A DNA stretch of 64,000 bases from Solwaraspora sp. WMMA2065. Lineage in GTDB: Bacteria; Actinomycetota; Actinomycetes; Mycobacteriales; Micromonosporaceae. The stretch spans positions 496,001 to 560,000 of the forward strand of contig NZ_CP128361.1 of the NCBI RefSeq assembly GCF_030345075.1, written 5' to 3'. Positions within the stretch are counted from its first letter, which is position 1. Each line of letters begins with the position of its first letter. Below, piece after piece: positions 49,425 to 58,805 of this stretch. The position numbers and the translations under genes are program-made. The notes under the pieces are model-generated. The model was not told the DNA's origin and ran no database searches. It saw only the letters and a program-made list of their open reading frames with translations.

Positions 49425-50102
49425 TCAGCTGACCGGTGCCTGCGGCACCGGCTTGATCAGCCGCGCGGCGGTGGCCTTGCGGATCGCGTCGACCCGCGAC
49501 ACCGCGTGCAGCTTCGCGTAGATGTTCGTCAGGTGCCGTTTGACGGTGGCCTCCGTAATGCACAGCCGACCGGCGATCTGGGCGTTGCTCAGCGCTTCGG
49601 CGGTCAACCGCAGCACCTCCAACTCGCGTTCGGTCAACGGTGGCGTGGTGCGCGGTCGCTGCCGGTCGAGCCGTTCCACGGTCGCACGGGACACCGCCAG
49701 CAGGACGTTCTGCACGGGCCGGCGCACCACGGACCGGACGGCGGCGACGAGTTCGTCCCGCAGGATCGTCTTGAGCAGGTACGCGACTGCGCCGGCCGCC
49801 AGCAGTTCGGACACGAGGTCCGGGTCGTCGTGCATGGTCACCACGACGACCCGGGTCTGTGGGGCGGCCCGGCCGATCTGGCGGACGACGGCGGCGGCGC
49901 CGAGGCCCGGCATCTCCACGTCCAGCAGCAGGACGTCGGGTCGTAACCGGACGCACACGGCCACCGCCTCCGGCCCGGTCGACGCCTCGCCGACGACCGT
50001 GAATCCGGCATCGGTGCAGAGCATCTCGCGGATGCCGTCGCGCATCAGCGTGTGGTCGTCGGCGAGACAGACCCGGATCTGCGGCCGGTCCGGGGCGGTC
50101 AA
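49425..50102 (-). CDS. NarL/LuxR-type response regulator
   Basis: 225 residues if the TTG at 50102 is the start, which overlaps the kinase stop as TTGA. The receiver domain reads VCLADDHTLMRDG, with phospho-acceptor Asp61 in LLLDVEMPG and Lys in AYLLKTILRDEL. The output HTH is LTERELEVLRLTAEALSNAQIAGRLCITEATVKRHLTNIYAKL. Partner of the kinase directly upstream. Confidence 0.88.
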   Translation of the reverse strand: MTAPDRPQIRVCLADDHTLMRDGIREMLCTDAGFTVVGEASTGPEAVAVCVRLRPDVLLLDVEMPGLGAAAVVRQIGRAAPQTRVVVVTMHDDPDLVSELLAAGAVAYLLKTILRDELVAAVRSVVRRPVQNVLLAVSRATVERLDRQRPRTTPPLTERELEVLRLTAEALSNAQIAGRLCITEATVKRHLTNIYAKLHAVSRVDAIRKATAARLIKPVPQAPVS

Positions 50103-51181
50103 AGCCCGCTCTCCATCAGCGGGACCCGTACCTCGATGCGGGTGCCCTTGCCTGGCTCGCTGACGACGGCGAGTCGGCCCCGTAGCAGCAGTGCCCGCTC
50201 CCGCATCGACGGTAGTCCGCCGCCGGCCCGGTCCGGGCCACCCGGGTCGAAGCCCTGTCCGTCGTCGGAGACCACGGCGCGCACCTCGGCGGCAGCTATG
50301 TCGACGGTGACGTCCAGCCGGCGCGGTGCGGCGTGGCGTAGCGCGTTGCGGACCGCCTCGCGCAGGATCAGGTAGAGCTCCTCGGTGGTGTCCGGCGGCA
50401 GGGCCTTGACATCGCCGGCGACGCGCAGCGAGGCCCGTACCGATGGTGGTGTCGTCACCTTCAGGTACTCGCGCAGCGCGCTCGCCAGGCCCTCCTCGCC
50501 GACGCAACGGCGCAGCTCAGCGGAGAGTTGCTGTACGGTACGCACCGCCTCGCCGAGGTACTCGACCGCGCTGTCGAGATTGGCCCGCGCACGCGCCTGG
50601 TCGTGTTCGGCGTAGTGCCGGTTCAGGTCCAGTCGGTGCAGCGTCAGGCTCATGCCGTGCAGCACCCGGTCGTGCAACTCCCGAGCTATCCGTCGCCGTT
50701 CCTCCTGCCGGGACTCCTGCAGCTTTGTCATCAGGAACGTCACGTAGGACAGGGATCCGACGGCGACCCGCTCCATGATCGCCTTATGGAACAGTTTGCT
50801 GATCCGGGTCGCGCTGATGCTGTCGGTGGGCGCGAATTCGCGACTGATGATTGGCAGGCCGACCTCGAACAACGTGATGGCGGCGCGTAGCGACTCCACC
50901 GGGTGGATGCCGTGCTCGGCCCGCTGCGCACCGATTTCGACACTGGACAGCCGAGCCTCACCCGTCAGTGCTATCCGGGAGGTGTCCGGCAGTCTGAGCT
51001 GAGCCGCCACGTCGTCGAGGACCGACGCGACCTGGCCGGCGAGCTGTTCGACGACCTCCGGCCGGCTGATCAACTGGTTGCCCTGCTGTCGCAGGGCCCT
51101 GGTGAACGCGCTGAAGACCTCGTCGAGGATCCCCGTGGTGTCCGGGCTTCGGGCCGCGTCCGCGTCACGCCCAGTTGTCAA
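50099..51181 (-). CDS. Soluble histidine kinase (HisKA_3 type)
   Basis: About 360 residues from TTG 51181, placed after GGGGAGG; an ATG at 51244 is the alternative. There are no transmembrane helices. The N-terminal 150 residues look like a RsbR/globin-like helical sensor. The dimerisation motif is EERRRIARELHDRVLHGMS (phospho-His170). The ATPase N box is LREAVRNALRHA and the G box is GGGLPSMRERA. It should sense an intracellular signal and phosphorylate the coupled LuxR-type regulator. Confidence 0.85.
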   Translation of the reverse strand: MTTGRDADAARSPDTTGILDEVFSAFTRALRQQGNQLISRPEVVEQLAGQVASVLDDVAAQLRLPDTSRIALTGEARLSSVEIGAQRAEHGIHPVESLRAAITLFEVGLPIISREFAPTDSISATRISKLFHKAIMERVAVGSLSYVTFLMTKLQESRQEERRRIARELHDRVLHGMSLTLHRLDLNRHYAEHDQARARANLDSAVEYLGEAVRTVQQLSAELRRCVGEEGLASALREYLKVTTPPSVRASLRVAGDVKALPPDTTEELYLILREAVRNALRHAAPRRLDVTVDIAAAEVRAVVSDDGQGFDPGGPDRAGGGLPSMRERALLLRGRLAVVSEPGKGTRIEVRVPLMESGL

Positions 51182-51733
51182 GAGGCCTCCCCGCCGACTC
51201 CTGTCACGGAGACTTATGATAGCGCTCCCGACTGGAACATCCACCCCCTTACGGGATTTGAGTGTCGGGATTGGATTGTCCCTGCTCAGGCCGCTTGGGT
51301 GTGGTCTCTGGTTATGATTTTGCTGACCATAAGTGTTTTTTTAGCAATTTACCCATATAAATTAACTTGAATCCTCACCGGTCGGACCTGGCTGGCCTGT
51401 TCGTCGTACTGCGGGGCGGACGGCGAAATCTTGTCCGAGAGCCTCCGCTCCGCCCGCCCGCGTGTCGTCCGACCCGGCGGTGCGCCTGCGCCCCGGCTGC
51501 ATCCGTACGCGCCGTTGGTCGAGGCGTCGCGCGTCCTTGGTCGTAGCCGGTGCCGCCACCTTCATGGAGCCTGCCGGCGGATGGGGCTCTGCCACCTTGG
51601 CCGGCCCGGGAGCCGGCCCCTACCGTCGACCCATTGACGATTGTCGTGGTGGTGAGCCTGGTTGGGCCACGATCTGCCCTGCGCGGGCGGCCCGCCGACG
51701 AACCGTCCGACACGAGGAGAGGAGCAGGCCGTC
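51182..51733. other. 552-bp divergent intergenic region with AT-rich core
   Basis: Between the kinase gene and the glycan cluster. About 51310-51370 is only roughly 30% G+C by eye, with a run of seven T and TATAAATTAA. The rest is ordinary high-G+C sequence. I see no gene with a credible ribosome site. Such AT-rich patches in actinomycetes can be promoters or targets of the xenogeneic silencer Lsr2. Confidence 0.6.
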
Positions 51734-52768
51734 ATGGCCACAGACGCGCCGACACCCGCCGGCCGAGAGCCGGCACCCGGCACTGTCCGGCGTGGTCGCC
51801 GGCTCGTCGGGCGGCTGGTCGTCGGTGCGTTCGTGGTCGCCGTCTGCGTCGCCATCGCGCTCGCACTACGTGACCAGGACTGGTCGACGCTCGGCCAGCT
51901 GACTCGCCCGCGGACGGTACCGGCGCTGGCCGCGGCGCTCGCGGTCACCTCGGGCGGCCTGCTCTGCGCCGCCCGCGCCTGGCTGCTGACGATCTCGGCG
52001 ACCGGCGCGCCGGTGCCGGTCACCGCCGGTGTCCGGATGTTCTTCGTCGGCTTCCTCGGCAAGTTCCTGCCCGGCCGGGTCTGGGGACTGCTCGCCCTGC
52101 TCAAGCTCGGCGAGCGGGCCGGGGTGAGCCATTCCAGAATGGCCGGAATCTACCTGGTGAACGTGGTGGTGGTGCTGCTCAGCGGAGGGGCCGTCGGCCT
52201 GCTGGTCGCGCCGGCCCTGCTCGGCGCCCACGCCCTCTGGCTGTTCCCGGCCCTCGGCGCGCTGCTCGGGCTGCTGCTCGTCCGGCCGGCGCTGGTCGAC
52301 CGGGTGGTGGCCGTGGCGGCCCGGCTGGCCCGTCGCCCGCAGCCGGCCCGGCTGGCCCGGCCGGAGCACCTGCGGCGGTCGATCGGCTGGCAGACGGCCT
52401 CGTGGGTGCTGTTCGGGGTGCACGTCTGGCTGGTCGCCACCCTGCTGGGCGCCGCACCGGTCGAGGCGCTGCCAGTGGCCCTGGGCGCCTTCGCGATCGC
52501 CAGCGTGGCCGGCACCCTGGCCCTGTTCGTCCCGGACGGCGTCGGGGTGCGCGACGTCCTGCTGATCGCCGCCCTCACCGTCGTGCTGCCGCTGCCGGCG
52601 GCGGTCACCACCGCCATCGCCAGCCGGGTGCTCTGCACGCTCGCCGAGGTCCTCACCGCCGGGGCCGCCCTGCTCGTGACCGCGCTGCGCGACCGGCGTG
52701 CCGCGCGGGCGGCCGCCACGTCGACGGACACCTCGGCGGAACGGTCCCCGGCCCCGGCTTCGTTCTGA
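51734..52768 (+). CDS. Lysylphosphatidylglycerol synthase TM/UPF0104 (flippase-like) membrane protein
   Basis: 344 residues from ATG 51734, with a purine-rich GAGGAGAGGAGCAGG upstream. About eight membrane helices. The family motif is RMFFVGFLGKFLPGRVWG, and later LFVPDGVGVRDVLLIAAL. AglD/MprF-N-type proteins move or act on polyprenyl- or lipid-linked substrates. First gene of the proposed glycan cluster; a second paralogue is at 60889-61908. Confidence 0.8.
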   Translation: MATDAPTPAGREPAPGTVRRGRRLVGRLVVGAFVVAVCVAIALALRDQDWSTLGQLTRPRTVPALAAALAVTSGGLLCAARAWLLTISATGAPVPVTAGVRMFFVGFLGKFLPGRVWGLLALLKLGERAGVSHSRMAGIYLVNVVVVLLSGGAVGLLVAPALLGAHALWLFPALGALLGLLLVRPALVDRVVAVAARLARRPQPARLARPEHLRRSIGWQTASWVLFGVHVWLVATLLGAAPVEALPVALGAFAIASVAGTLALFVPDGVGVRDVLLIAALTVVLPLPAAVTTAIASRVLCTLAEVLTAGAALLVTALRDRRAARAAATSTDTSAERSPAPASF

Positions 52769-52844
52769 CCCGCTACCGCACGCCACCGCCCACCATCGGC
52801 GGGCACCTGCTCGCCGCGATCAGAGAAAGAAAGGACCCAGCGAG

Positions 52845-54272
52845 ATGCCACCACTGTTGTCCATCGACGACGCCGAACAGCTCAGCGTCGAGCAGGTGCA
52901 CGACCTGTACCGCCGGCACGTGAACAAGGGCCAGGTCAGCCTGATGACCTCGTTCGGGTTCGGCCGGGAACTCGCCGACCGGGCCGAAGGCGCCTACATC
53001 CACACCCGCGACGGCCGGCGGATTCTCGACTTCACCGGCGGCGTCGGCGTGCTCAACCACGGCCACAACCATCCGCGCATCGTGGCTGCCCGACGCCGGT
53101 TCGCCGAGCGGCAGCGGATGGAGGTGCACAAGACCTACTTCTCGCCGTACCTCGCCGCGCTGTCACACAACCTGGCCGCCGTCCTGCCCGGCGACCTCGA
53201 CATGTCGTTCCTGCCGAATTCCGGCGCGGAGGCCGTCGAGGGCGCGGTGAAGCTGGCGTACAAGTACCACGGCGGGCGGCGCAACACGATCCTGCGCAGC
53301 GACATCAGCTTCCACGGCAAGCTGCTCGGCTCCGGCAGCCTCACCGGCAGCACCCAGAACCACTTTGCCTTCCCCGGCATCCCCGGGGTGGTGTCGTTCG
53401 ACTACGACGACCTGGCCGCCGTACGGGCGGCGGTGGAGGCCAGCCGCGACCGTAAGGGCCGCAGCGACGTGTACGCCATCCTCATCGAGCCGTTCAGCGC
53501 CTCGACGATGCGGTGGTGCTCGGAGGAGTTCCTGCGTGGCCTGCGTGAGCTGTGCACCCGCGAGGACATCGTGTTGATCTTCGACGAGATCTACACCGGA
53601 TGGGGCAAGACCGGGACCATGTTCCACTTCATGCGCTACCCCGGGCTCATCCCCGACGTGGTGACCACCTCGAAGTCCTTCGGCGGGGGAAAGTCGTCGA
53701 TCTCGGCGTACGTGGCCCGGCGGCGGATCTTCACCAAGGCGTACGGCAGCCTCAACGACGCGCTGTTGCAGAGCACCAGCACCACCTACTACGGCTTCGG
53801 CGAGGAGACCGCGACCGCGATCGAGGCGATCAACGTGGTGGTCGACGAGGACTTCCCGGCCCGGGCACGGGCCATCGAGCGGGTGCTCGCGCCAGGACTC
53901 GCCAGGATCGCCAAGGAACATCCCGACGTGGTGACCGAGGTACGGGGTGCCGGTGCGCTCTGGGGCGTCTTCCTGAACAGCGCCCGCTCGCTGGACCTGG
54001 CGGCCAGGGTCGCACCGGGCGGGCTCGCCAAGGATCCGCAGTTCGGCACCAAGCTCGTCACCTGCGCGGTGATCAACGCCCTCTACCGCGACCACGACAT
54101 CTACAGCTACTACACACTCAACGGCAGAAACCCGCTGGTGGTGGGGCCACCACTGGTCGTCGAAACCGCCGAGGTCGAGCACTTCCTCGACTGCCTGGAC
54201 CGGACTCTCTCACTCGGCATGACCCGGCTGCTGGCCCGCTTCGTGGCCGAGAAGGTGTCGTCGCTGTGGTGA
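52845..54272 (+). CDS. Class III (PLP) aminotransferase
   Basis: 475 residues, ATG 52845. Motifs: GGVGVLNHGHNHP, FLPNSGAEAVEGAVKLA, LIFDEIYTGWGKTG, and the PLP Lys in TTSKSFGGGKSS (about residue 277). Closest in pattern to diaminobutyrate/ornithine-type omega-aminotransferases. In this cluster it may aminate a ketosugar or make an amino-acid building block. The stop overlaps the epimerase start. Confidence 0.85.
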   Translation: MPPLLSIDDAEQLSVEQVHDLYRRHVNKGQVSLMTSFGFGRELADRAEGAYIHTRDGRRILDFTGGVGVLNHGHNHPRIVAARRRFAERQRMEVHKTYFSPYLAALSHNLAAVLPGDLDMSFLPNSGAEAVEGAVKLAYKYHGGRRNTILRSDISFHGKLLGSGSLTGSTQNHFAFPGIPGVVSFDYDDLAAVRAAVEASRDRKGRSDVYAILIEPFSASTMRWCSEEFLRGLRELCTREDIVLIFDEIYTGWGKTGTMFHFMRYPGLIPDVVTTSKSFGGGKSSISAYVARRRIFTKAYGSLNDALLQSTSTTYYGFGEETATAIEAINVVVDEDFPARARAIERVLAPGLARIAKEHPDVVTEVRGAGALWGVFLNSARSLDLAARVAPGGLAKDPQFGTKLVTCAVINALYRDHDIYSYYTLNGRNPLVVGPPLVVETAEVEHFLDCLDRTLSLGMTRLLARFVAEKVSSLW

Positions 54273-55327
54273 GCGGGGCCGCGGCCGGGACGGTGACCGT
54301 GACCGGCGGCAGCGGCATGCTCGGTGGCAACCTGGTGCGGTCCCTGGCCGGCGACGGATGGCAGGTACGCAGCGTCGACCTGCGGCCACCGGCCGAACCG
54401 GTGCCCGGCGTCGACTACCTGACCGCCGACGTGCGGGACGCAGCCCGGGTCCGCGCGGCGCTGCGCGGTACGGACGTGGTGGTGCACACCGCCGCAGCGC
54501 TGCCCAGCTACCCGGAACCCGAGATCCGGTCGATCATCGTGGACGGCACCCGCAACGTGCTCGACGCCGCCCGGGCGGTCGGCGCCGACCGGGTCGTGCA
54601 CATCTCGACCACCGCCGTGTACGGGCTGCCCAGGCAGGTACCGACCACCGAGGACCACCCGCGCTGCCCGGTCGACCCGTACAGCCGGGCGAAGGCCGCC
54701 GCCGAGGAGGTCGGTGAGCGCTCGCGGGCCAGCGGGATGTGCGTGCCGATGCTGCGACCGAAGACCTTCCTCGGTCCTGGCCGGATGGGCCTGTTCGCGA
54801 TGCTGTTCGAATGGGCCGAGGAGGGCCGGAGCTTTCCGGTGCTCGGCCGGGGCGACGTGCGGATCCAGATGTTCGCCGTGGAGGACCTGGTCGACGCGGT
54901 CCGGGTCGTCCTGCACGCTCCCGCCGACCACGCCAACGACACGTTCAACCTGGGCGCGGCCGAGTTCGGCACGCTGCGGGACGACTTCCAGGCGGTGCTC
55001 GACGCGGCCGGGCACGGCGGGCGGGTGGTGTCGATCCCGGCGCGCCCCGCCGTCGCCGTTCTGCGACTGCTCGAACGGCTGCGGCTGTCGCCGGTGTACG
55101 GGCGGCTCGTCCACAAGCTGTGCAACGACTCGTACGTCAGCATCGACAAGGCCGGCGAGGTCCTCGGCTGGCGGCCGCAGTACTCCAACCGCGACGCGAT
55201 CCTGCGTACGTACCACTGGTGGCGAACCAACCGCGCCGCCGCACCCGCTGGCGGCCCGTCGGCCGGTCGGACCAGCCGGGATCCGTGGAAACAGGGCGTC
55301 CTGAGCCTGGCCAAGGCCGTCTTCTGA
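54269..55327 (+). CDS. NAD-dependent epimerase/dehydratase (extended SDR)
   Basis: 352 residues from GTG 54269. Rossmann motif TGGSGMLGG (residues 12-20), catalytic Tyr138 and Lys142 (YSRAK), and TAAALPSYP. The C-terminus is 3-beta-HSD-like, with WRPQYSNRDAI. It should modify a nucleotide or lipid-linked sugar. It is coupled to the aminotransferase by a GTGA overlap. Confidence 0.86.
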   Translation: MSGAAAGTVTVTGGSGMLGGNLVRSLAGDGWQVRSVDLRPPAEPVPGVDYLTADVRDAARVRAALRGTDVVVHTAAALPSYPEPEIRSIIVDGTRNVLDAARAVGADRVVHISTTAVYGLPRQVPTTEDHPRCPVDPYSRAKAAAEEVGERSRASGMCVPMLRPKTFLGPGRMGLFAMLFEWAEEGRSFPVLGRGDVRIQMFAVEDLVDAVRVVLHAPADHANDTFNLGAAEFGTLRDDFQAVLDAAGHGGRVVSIPARPAVAVLRLLERLRLSPVYGRLVHKLCNDSYVSIDKAGEVLGWRPQYSNRDAILRTYHWWRTNRAAAPAGGPSAGRTSRDPWKQGVLSLAKAVF

Positions 55328-55375
55328 ACCGTCCGGTAGCTCACCCCACGCCTCCCACACCCACCGGAGCTCGTC

Positions 55376-56365
55376 GTGACCATCGCCATCGACCAGCCCG
55401 TCGGCACCGGCCCCACCGCCGGGCCCAACCCGACCCCACCGCCGGCCGGCGCCCGCCGGCCCGGCCTGCTGACCGACCTGATCAGTCTGATCCGTCCGCA
55501 CCAGTGGGCGAAGAACCTGCTGGTGGTTCCGCTCGCCCTGATCGACGCACCGGCGTTGGGGCCGGGACCGCTGGCCCGGACCGGCTGGGCGGTCGTACTG
55601 TTCACCCTCGCCTCGTCCCTGGTGTACGTCGGCAACGACGTCTACGACCGGCACCGGGACCGGGCCCATCCCACCAAACGCCACCGGCCGATCGCCGCCG
55701 GTCGGATCAGTGTCCCGGTGGCGTACGCCGTCGGTCTTGCCCTGGCGCTGCTGCTGGCCGCCGCGGTGCTGCTCGGGCCGACCATCGCCTGGTGGCCGAT
55801 CGCCGGCTACCTGGTACTCAACCTGGCCTACAGCTGCGGCCTGAAGCACCTGCCACTGGTCGACGTGTGCGTGGTCGCGGTCGGCTTCGTGCTGCGGGTC
55901 GTCCAGGGTCAGCTGGCCGTCGGCGCACCGGTCGGCCGGTGGTTGCTGGTCGCGGTCTTCGCCCTGTGCCTGCTGTTCATCCTCGGCAAGCGGCGGCACG
56001 AGGTGACCGTCTCCGGCAGTGACCACCGGCCGTCGCTGCGCGGGTACTCGGTCCAGTACCTCGATCACCTCATCGTCTTCTGCGCGGTGCTGACCGTGGT
56101 CGCCTTCCTGTTCTCCCTGCAGGAGACGGTGGCCGACCCGTACACCGGTCTGGCCCTGCTCGGCTCGGTGCCGTTCGCGTTCTTCGCTGTCGCCCGGTAC
56201 CTGCAGGTCCTGGTGGTCGACGGGGACGGCGGGGAACCGACCCGGATTCTGCTGCGCGACCGGGTCATGGTCGTCAACGCCCTGCTGTGGGGCGTGCTGC
56301 TGGCCGGCACGCTGCTCGCCGCGCACTACGCCGTGCCGCTCGATCTCACCGCCCGGCTGCGCTGA
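55376..56365 (+). CDS. UbiA-family prenyltransferase, decaprenyl-phosphate phosphoribosyltransferase-like
   Basis: 329 residues, GTG start. IRPHQWAKNLLV at the N-terminus and the Mg-binding motif NDxxDxxxD (Asn87, Asp88, Asp91, Asp95, reading GNDVYDRHRDRAHP) are as in Mycobacterium UbiA (Rv3806c). LGKRRHE is the second motif. About eight or nine helices. That enzyme moves phosphoribose onto decaprenyl phosphate, the first step to decaprenyl-phosphoarabinose. Confidence 0.85.
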   Translation: MTIAIDQPVGTGPTAGPNPTPPPAGARRPGLLTDLISLIRPHQWAKNLLVVPLALIDAPALGPGPLARTGWAVVLFTLASSLVYVGNDVYDRHRDRAHPTKRHRPIAAGRISVPVAYAVGLALALLLAAAVLLGPTIAWWPIAGYLVLNLAYSCGLKHLPLVDVCVVAVGFVLRVVQGQLAVGAPVGRWLLVAVFALCLLFILGKRRHEVTVSGSDHRPSLRGYSVQYLDHLIVFCAVLTVVAFLFSLQETVADPYTGLALLGSVPFAFFAVARYLQVLVVDGDGGEPTRILLRDRVMVVNALLWGVLLAGTLLAAHYAVPLDLTARLR

Positions 56366-56421
56366 CCGACGGCCGGGCCCACCCTCAGCCGACTACCGCC
56401 CCAACCCGACAAGGAGCAGCA

Positions 56422-57468
56422 ATGGCCGACCCGCTCGTGTCCGTCATCATCCCGAACTACAACTACGGCAACTCCATTGGCCGGTGCGTCGACGCGGCGC
56501 TGGACCAGACGTACCGTCCGATCGAGGTCATCGTTGTCGACGACCACAGCACCGACGACTCACTGGCGATCGCCCGGCAGCGGGCCGTCACGGTGTTGCG
56601 GACCGCCCGCAACAGCGGCGTCGCGGTGGCCCGCAACATGGGGGCCGCCGCGGCCCGTGGCGAGATCCTGTTCTTCGTCGATTCGGACGTGGCGCTGCGG
56701 CCGGACGCTATCGAGACGGCGGTCGCCGAACTGCGCGCGCATCCCGAGTACGGTGCGGTCTGCGGCATCTACGAAGATGAGCCGCTGATCCGCGACAGCG
56801 TGGTGGAGCAGTGCCGGGTGCTGCAGGCGTACTGCTGGCGGATGGCATCGCTCGGCGAGGTCAGTTTCCTGTTCTCGTCGCTGACCGCGATCCCCCGGCG
56901 GGTGTTCGACGAAGTCGGCCCGTTCAATCCCCGGCTGCGCCAGACCGAGGAGGTCGACTACGGGCAGCGGATGTCCACCCGCTACCAGATCCGGGTCACC
57001 GACGCGGTCCGGGGCTGGCACGACGACGACGACAAGCTGCTGCCGCTGATGCGCAAGCTGTTCCGCCGGGCGCGGCTGCGGGTGCCGCTGTTCGCCCGGC
57101 GTCGGCGCTTCGCCAAGGGCTTCGAGAGCGCCTCACGTTCGCTCGCCGCGCTCGCCGCGCTCGGTGTGCTGGCCAGTCTGCCACTGGTCGTGCTGAGCCC
57201 GTGGGCGTTACTGGCCACCGGGGCGCTGCTCGCGGGGATGCTCGCCGGTGACGCCGCGATGTACCGCTACGTGCTGCGCCGGCGCGGCGCGGGCTTCCTG
57301 ACGGTTTTCACCGCCGTCGCGTTCGCGACCAACGTGGCCATCTCCACCGGCATCGCGGTCGGCGTCCTGCAGTGGCTGGTGTCGGGCCGGTTCCGCCGGT
57401 TGTACGACGCACAGTGGCCGTCCACCGCCGTGCCGGCCGCCTCGACGGCGACCGGGACACCGGCATGA
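56422..57468 (+). CDS. Family 2 glycosyltransferase with C-terminal membrane helices
   Basis: 348 residues, ATG 56422 after AAGGAG. GT-A fold: VSVIIPNYNYGNSIGRC, VDDHSTDDS, DSD metal motif (87-89), and TEEVDYGQR as the acceptor-side acidic motif. Two to four hydrophobic segments from about residue 235. Probably adds a sugar at the cytoplasmic membrane face. Its stop overlaps the next gene (ATGA). Confidence 0.88.
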   Translation: MADPLVSVIIPNYNYGNSIGRCVDAALDQTYRPIEVIVVDDHSTDDSLAIARQRAVTVLRTARNSGVAVARNMGAAAARGEILFFVDSDVALRPDAIETAVAELRAHPEYGAVCGIYEDEPLIRDSVVEQCRVLQAYCWRMASLGEVSFLFSSLTAIPRRVFDEVGPFNPRLRQTEEVDYGQRMSTRYQIRVTDAVRGWHDDDDKLLPLMRKLFRRARLRVPLFARRRRFAKGFESASRSLAALAALGVLASLPLVVLSPWALLATGALLAGMLAGDAAMYRYVLRRRGAGFLTVFTAVAFATNVAISTGIAVGVLQWLVSGRFRRLYDAQWPSTAVPAASTATGTPA

Positions 57469-58652
57469 GCCACCTGCTTGCCGCCGCTGGCGGCGCGGCC
57501 CGGACCGCCGCGCCGCCAGCGGCCCCAGGGGACGGACCGGCGGGCCGCGGTCCCGGCGGCCACCGGCGTCGACGTTGGCCACCGCGTACCCGGCTGGTGT
57601 TCGCCACCGTCGCTGGCTGGAGCCTGTTCCTCGCGGTGTTCCTGACCCTCACCGGTACGCAGTGGTGGTGGCGTCCGTTCGAGCTGATGCCGCCGCTGCT
57701 GTTTGTCGCGGTGCCGCTGCTGCTGGCACCGCTGACGCTGCTGGCCCGCCCGGTCCGCGCCCGGCTCGCCCTGGTTCTCGTCGGTTGTCTGGTGCTCGGC
57801 GCCGACCTGGCCGGGCTGAACGTGCATGCCCTGCCGGGCGGACGCGACACCGCTGCGCCCGTCCCCGCCGACGCGATTCGGGTGTTCGCCTGGAACACCG
57901 AGTACTGGCACGACGGCGACGACCCGGAGCGGTTCTACGCCTACCTGGCCGATCAGCGGGCCGACGTCTACCTGCTCAGCGAGCACGTCGGCTGGGATCT
58001 CGCCGGGCACCGTCCGGTCCGCGTCGACCACCGCGCCGAACTGCGCGAACGGTTCCCCGACTACCAGATCGTCGCGGTCGGCGAGCTGCTGACGATGTCC
58101 CGGTACCCGGTGGTACGTCACCATGCGCTGGACGCCACGCCTTACCTGACCGACCGACAGCTGGGCGGTCCGCCGCCCGGCTCCGATTTCGCCGACTACT
58201 ACCGGCACAAGATCCTGCGGACCGACCTGCTGGTGGGTGGGACGGTGTTCTCGGCGTACAACGTGCACATCCCGGTGCAGCTGGACGTCTCGATGGACCC
58301 GCGACGGCCCGAGTTCACCGCCTTCATGCGGGCGCAGGAGATCCGTCGGCAGGCCCATCACCGGGCGGTGGTGGCCGACCTCGCCGGCAACCCGGCACCG
58401 GTGCTGCTGGCCGGCGACTTCAACGCGACAGCGGCGATGGGCGAGTTGCGTGCCCTCGGCCGCCGGCTGCGGGACGCGCTCCCCGCCAGCCAGCAGATCC
58501 ACCCGGTCTCCTGGCCGGACGGGAACATCCCGCTGTGGCGGTTGGACTGGGCGTTCACCGCCGGTCCGGTCCGGGTCCACGACTATCGGATGGTGCCGGG
58601 CCGGGGGATGAGCGACCACCGGGGACAGCTTGTCACCGTCTCGGTGAGCTGA
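57465..58652 (+). CDS. Membrane-anchored endonuclease/exonuclease/phosphatase (EEP) family protein
   Basis: 395 residues, ATG 57465. Three hydrophobic helices (about 45-120) precede an EEP domain with VFAWNTEYW, YNVHIPVQ, LLAGDFNA and MSDHRGQL, the full metal-dependent hydrolase set. The catalytic part should be outside the cell. In a lipid-glycan cluster a phosphodiesterase or phosphatase acting on a lipid-phosphate is more likely than a nuclease. Confidence 0.83.
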   Translation: MSHLLAAAGGAARTAAPPAAPGDGPAGRGPGGHRRRRWPPRTRLVFATVAGWSLFLAVFLTLTGTQWWWRPFELMPPLLFVAVPLLLAPLTLLARPVRARLALVLVGCLVLGADLAGLNVHALPGGRDTAAPVPADAIRVFAWNTEYWHDGDDPERFYAYLADQRADVYLLSEHVGWDLAGHRPVRVDHRAELRERFPDYQIVAVGELLTMSRYPVVRHHALDATPYLTDRQLGGPPPGSDFADYYRHKILRTDLLVGGTVFSAYNVHIPVQLDVSMDPRRPEFTAFMRAQEIRRQAHHRAVVADLAGNPAPVLLAGDFNATAAMGELRALGRRLRDALPASQQIHPVSWPDGNIPLWRLDWAFTAGPVRVHDYRMVPGRGMSDHRGQLVTVSVS

Positions 58653-58658
58653 GCGGAT

Positions 58659-58805
58659 TCAGCTGGCCGCGATGCCGGCTGTCGCCAGCTGGCTGTCCAC
58701 CTCGGGCGTCCGGGCGACCATGCCGCACCGCTCCAACAACCGGCGAGCTTCGCCGAGCAGCCTGCCGGCCGCGTCCCGGTCCCCGGGTGCGAGCTCGGCA
58801 CGACC
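58659..58805 (-). pseudogene. C-terminal fragment of a TPR-containing regulator
   Basis: The minus frame reads ELAPGDRDAAGRLLGEARR then LERCGMVARTPEVDSQLA and stops at 58659. This is a typical last repeat of AfsR/LuxR-type ATPase regulators. All upstream coding sequence is gone. Confidence 0.5.

Noticed and set aside
51217-51230. A fourth CebR-like site (TGATAGCGCTCCCG) upstream of the kinase gene
   Set aside because: Matches only 11 of 14 positions and lacks the left half-site; more likely part of the kinase promoter, where TATCAT on the minus strand looks like a -10.
51362-51595. 77-codon minus-strand frame in the kinase/glycan intergenic region
   Set aside because: No ribosome site and random-looking composition.
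54110-56326. 738-codon minus-strand open frame over the epimerase and UbiA genes
   Set aside because: Antisense shadow: low-complexity His/Gln/Arg/Gly, no ribosome site, and the plus strand has clear domains.
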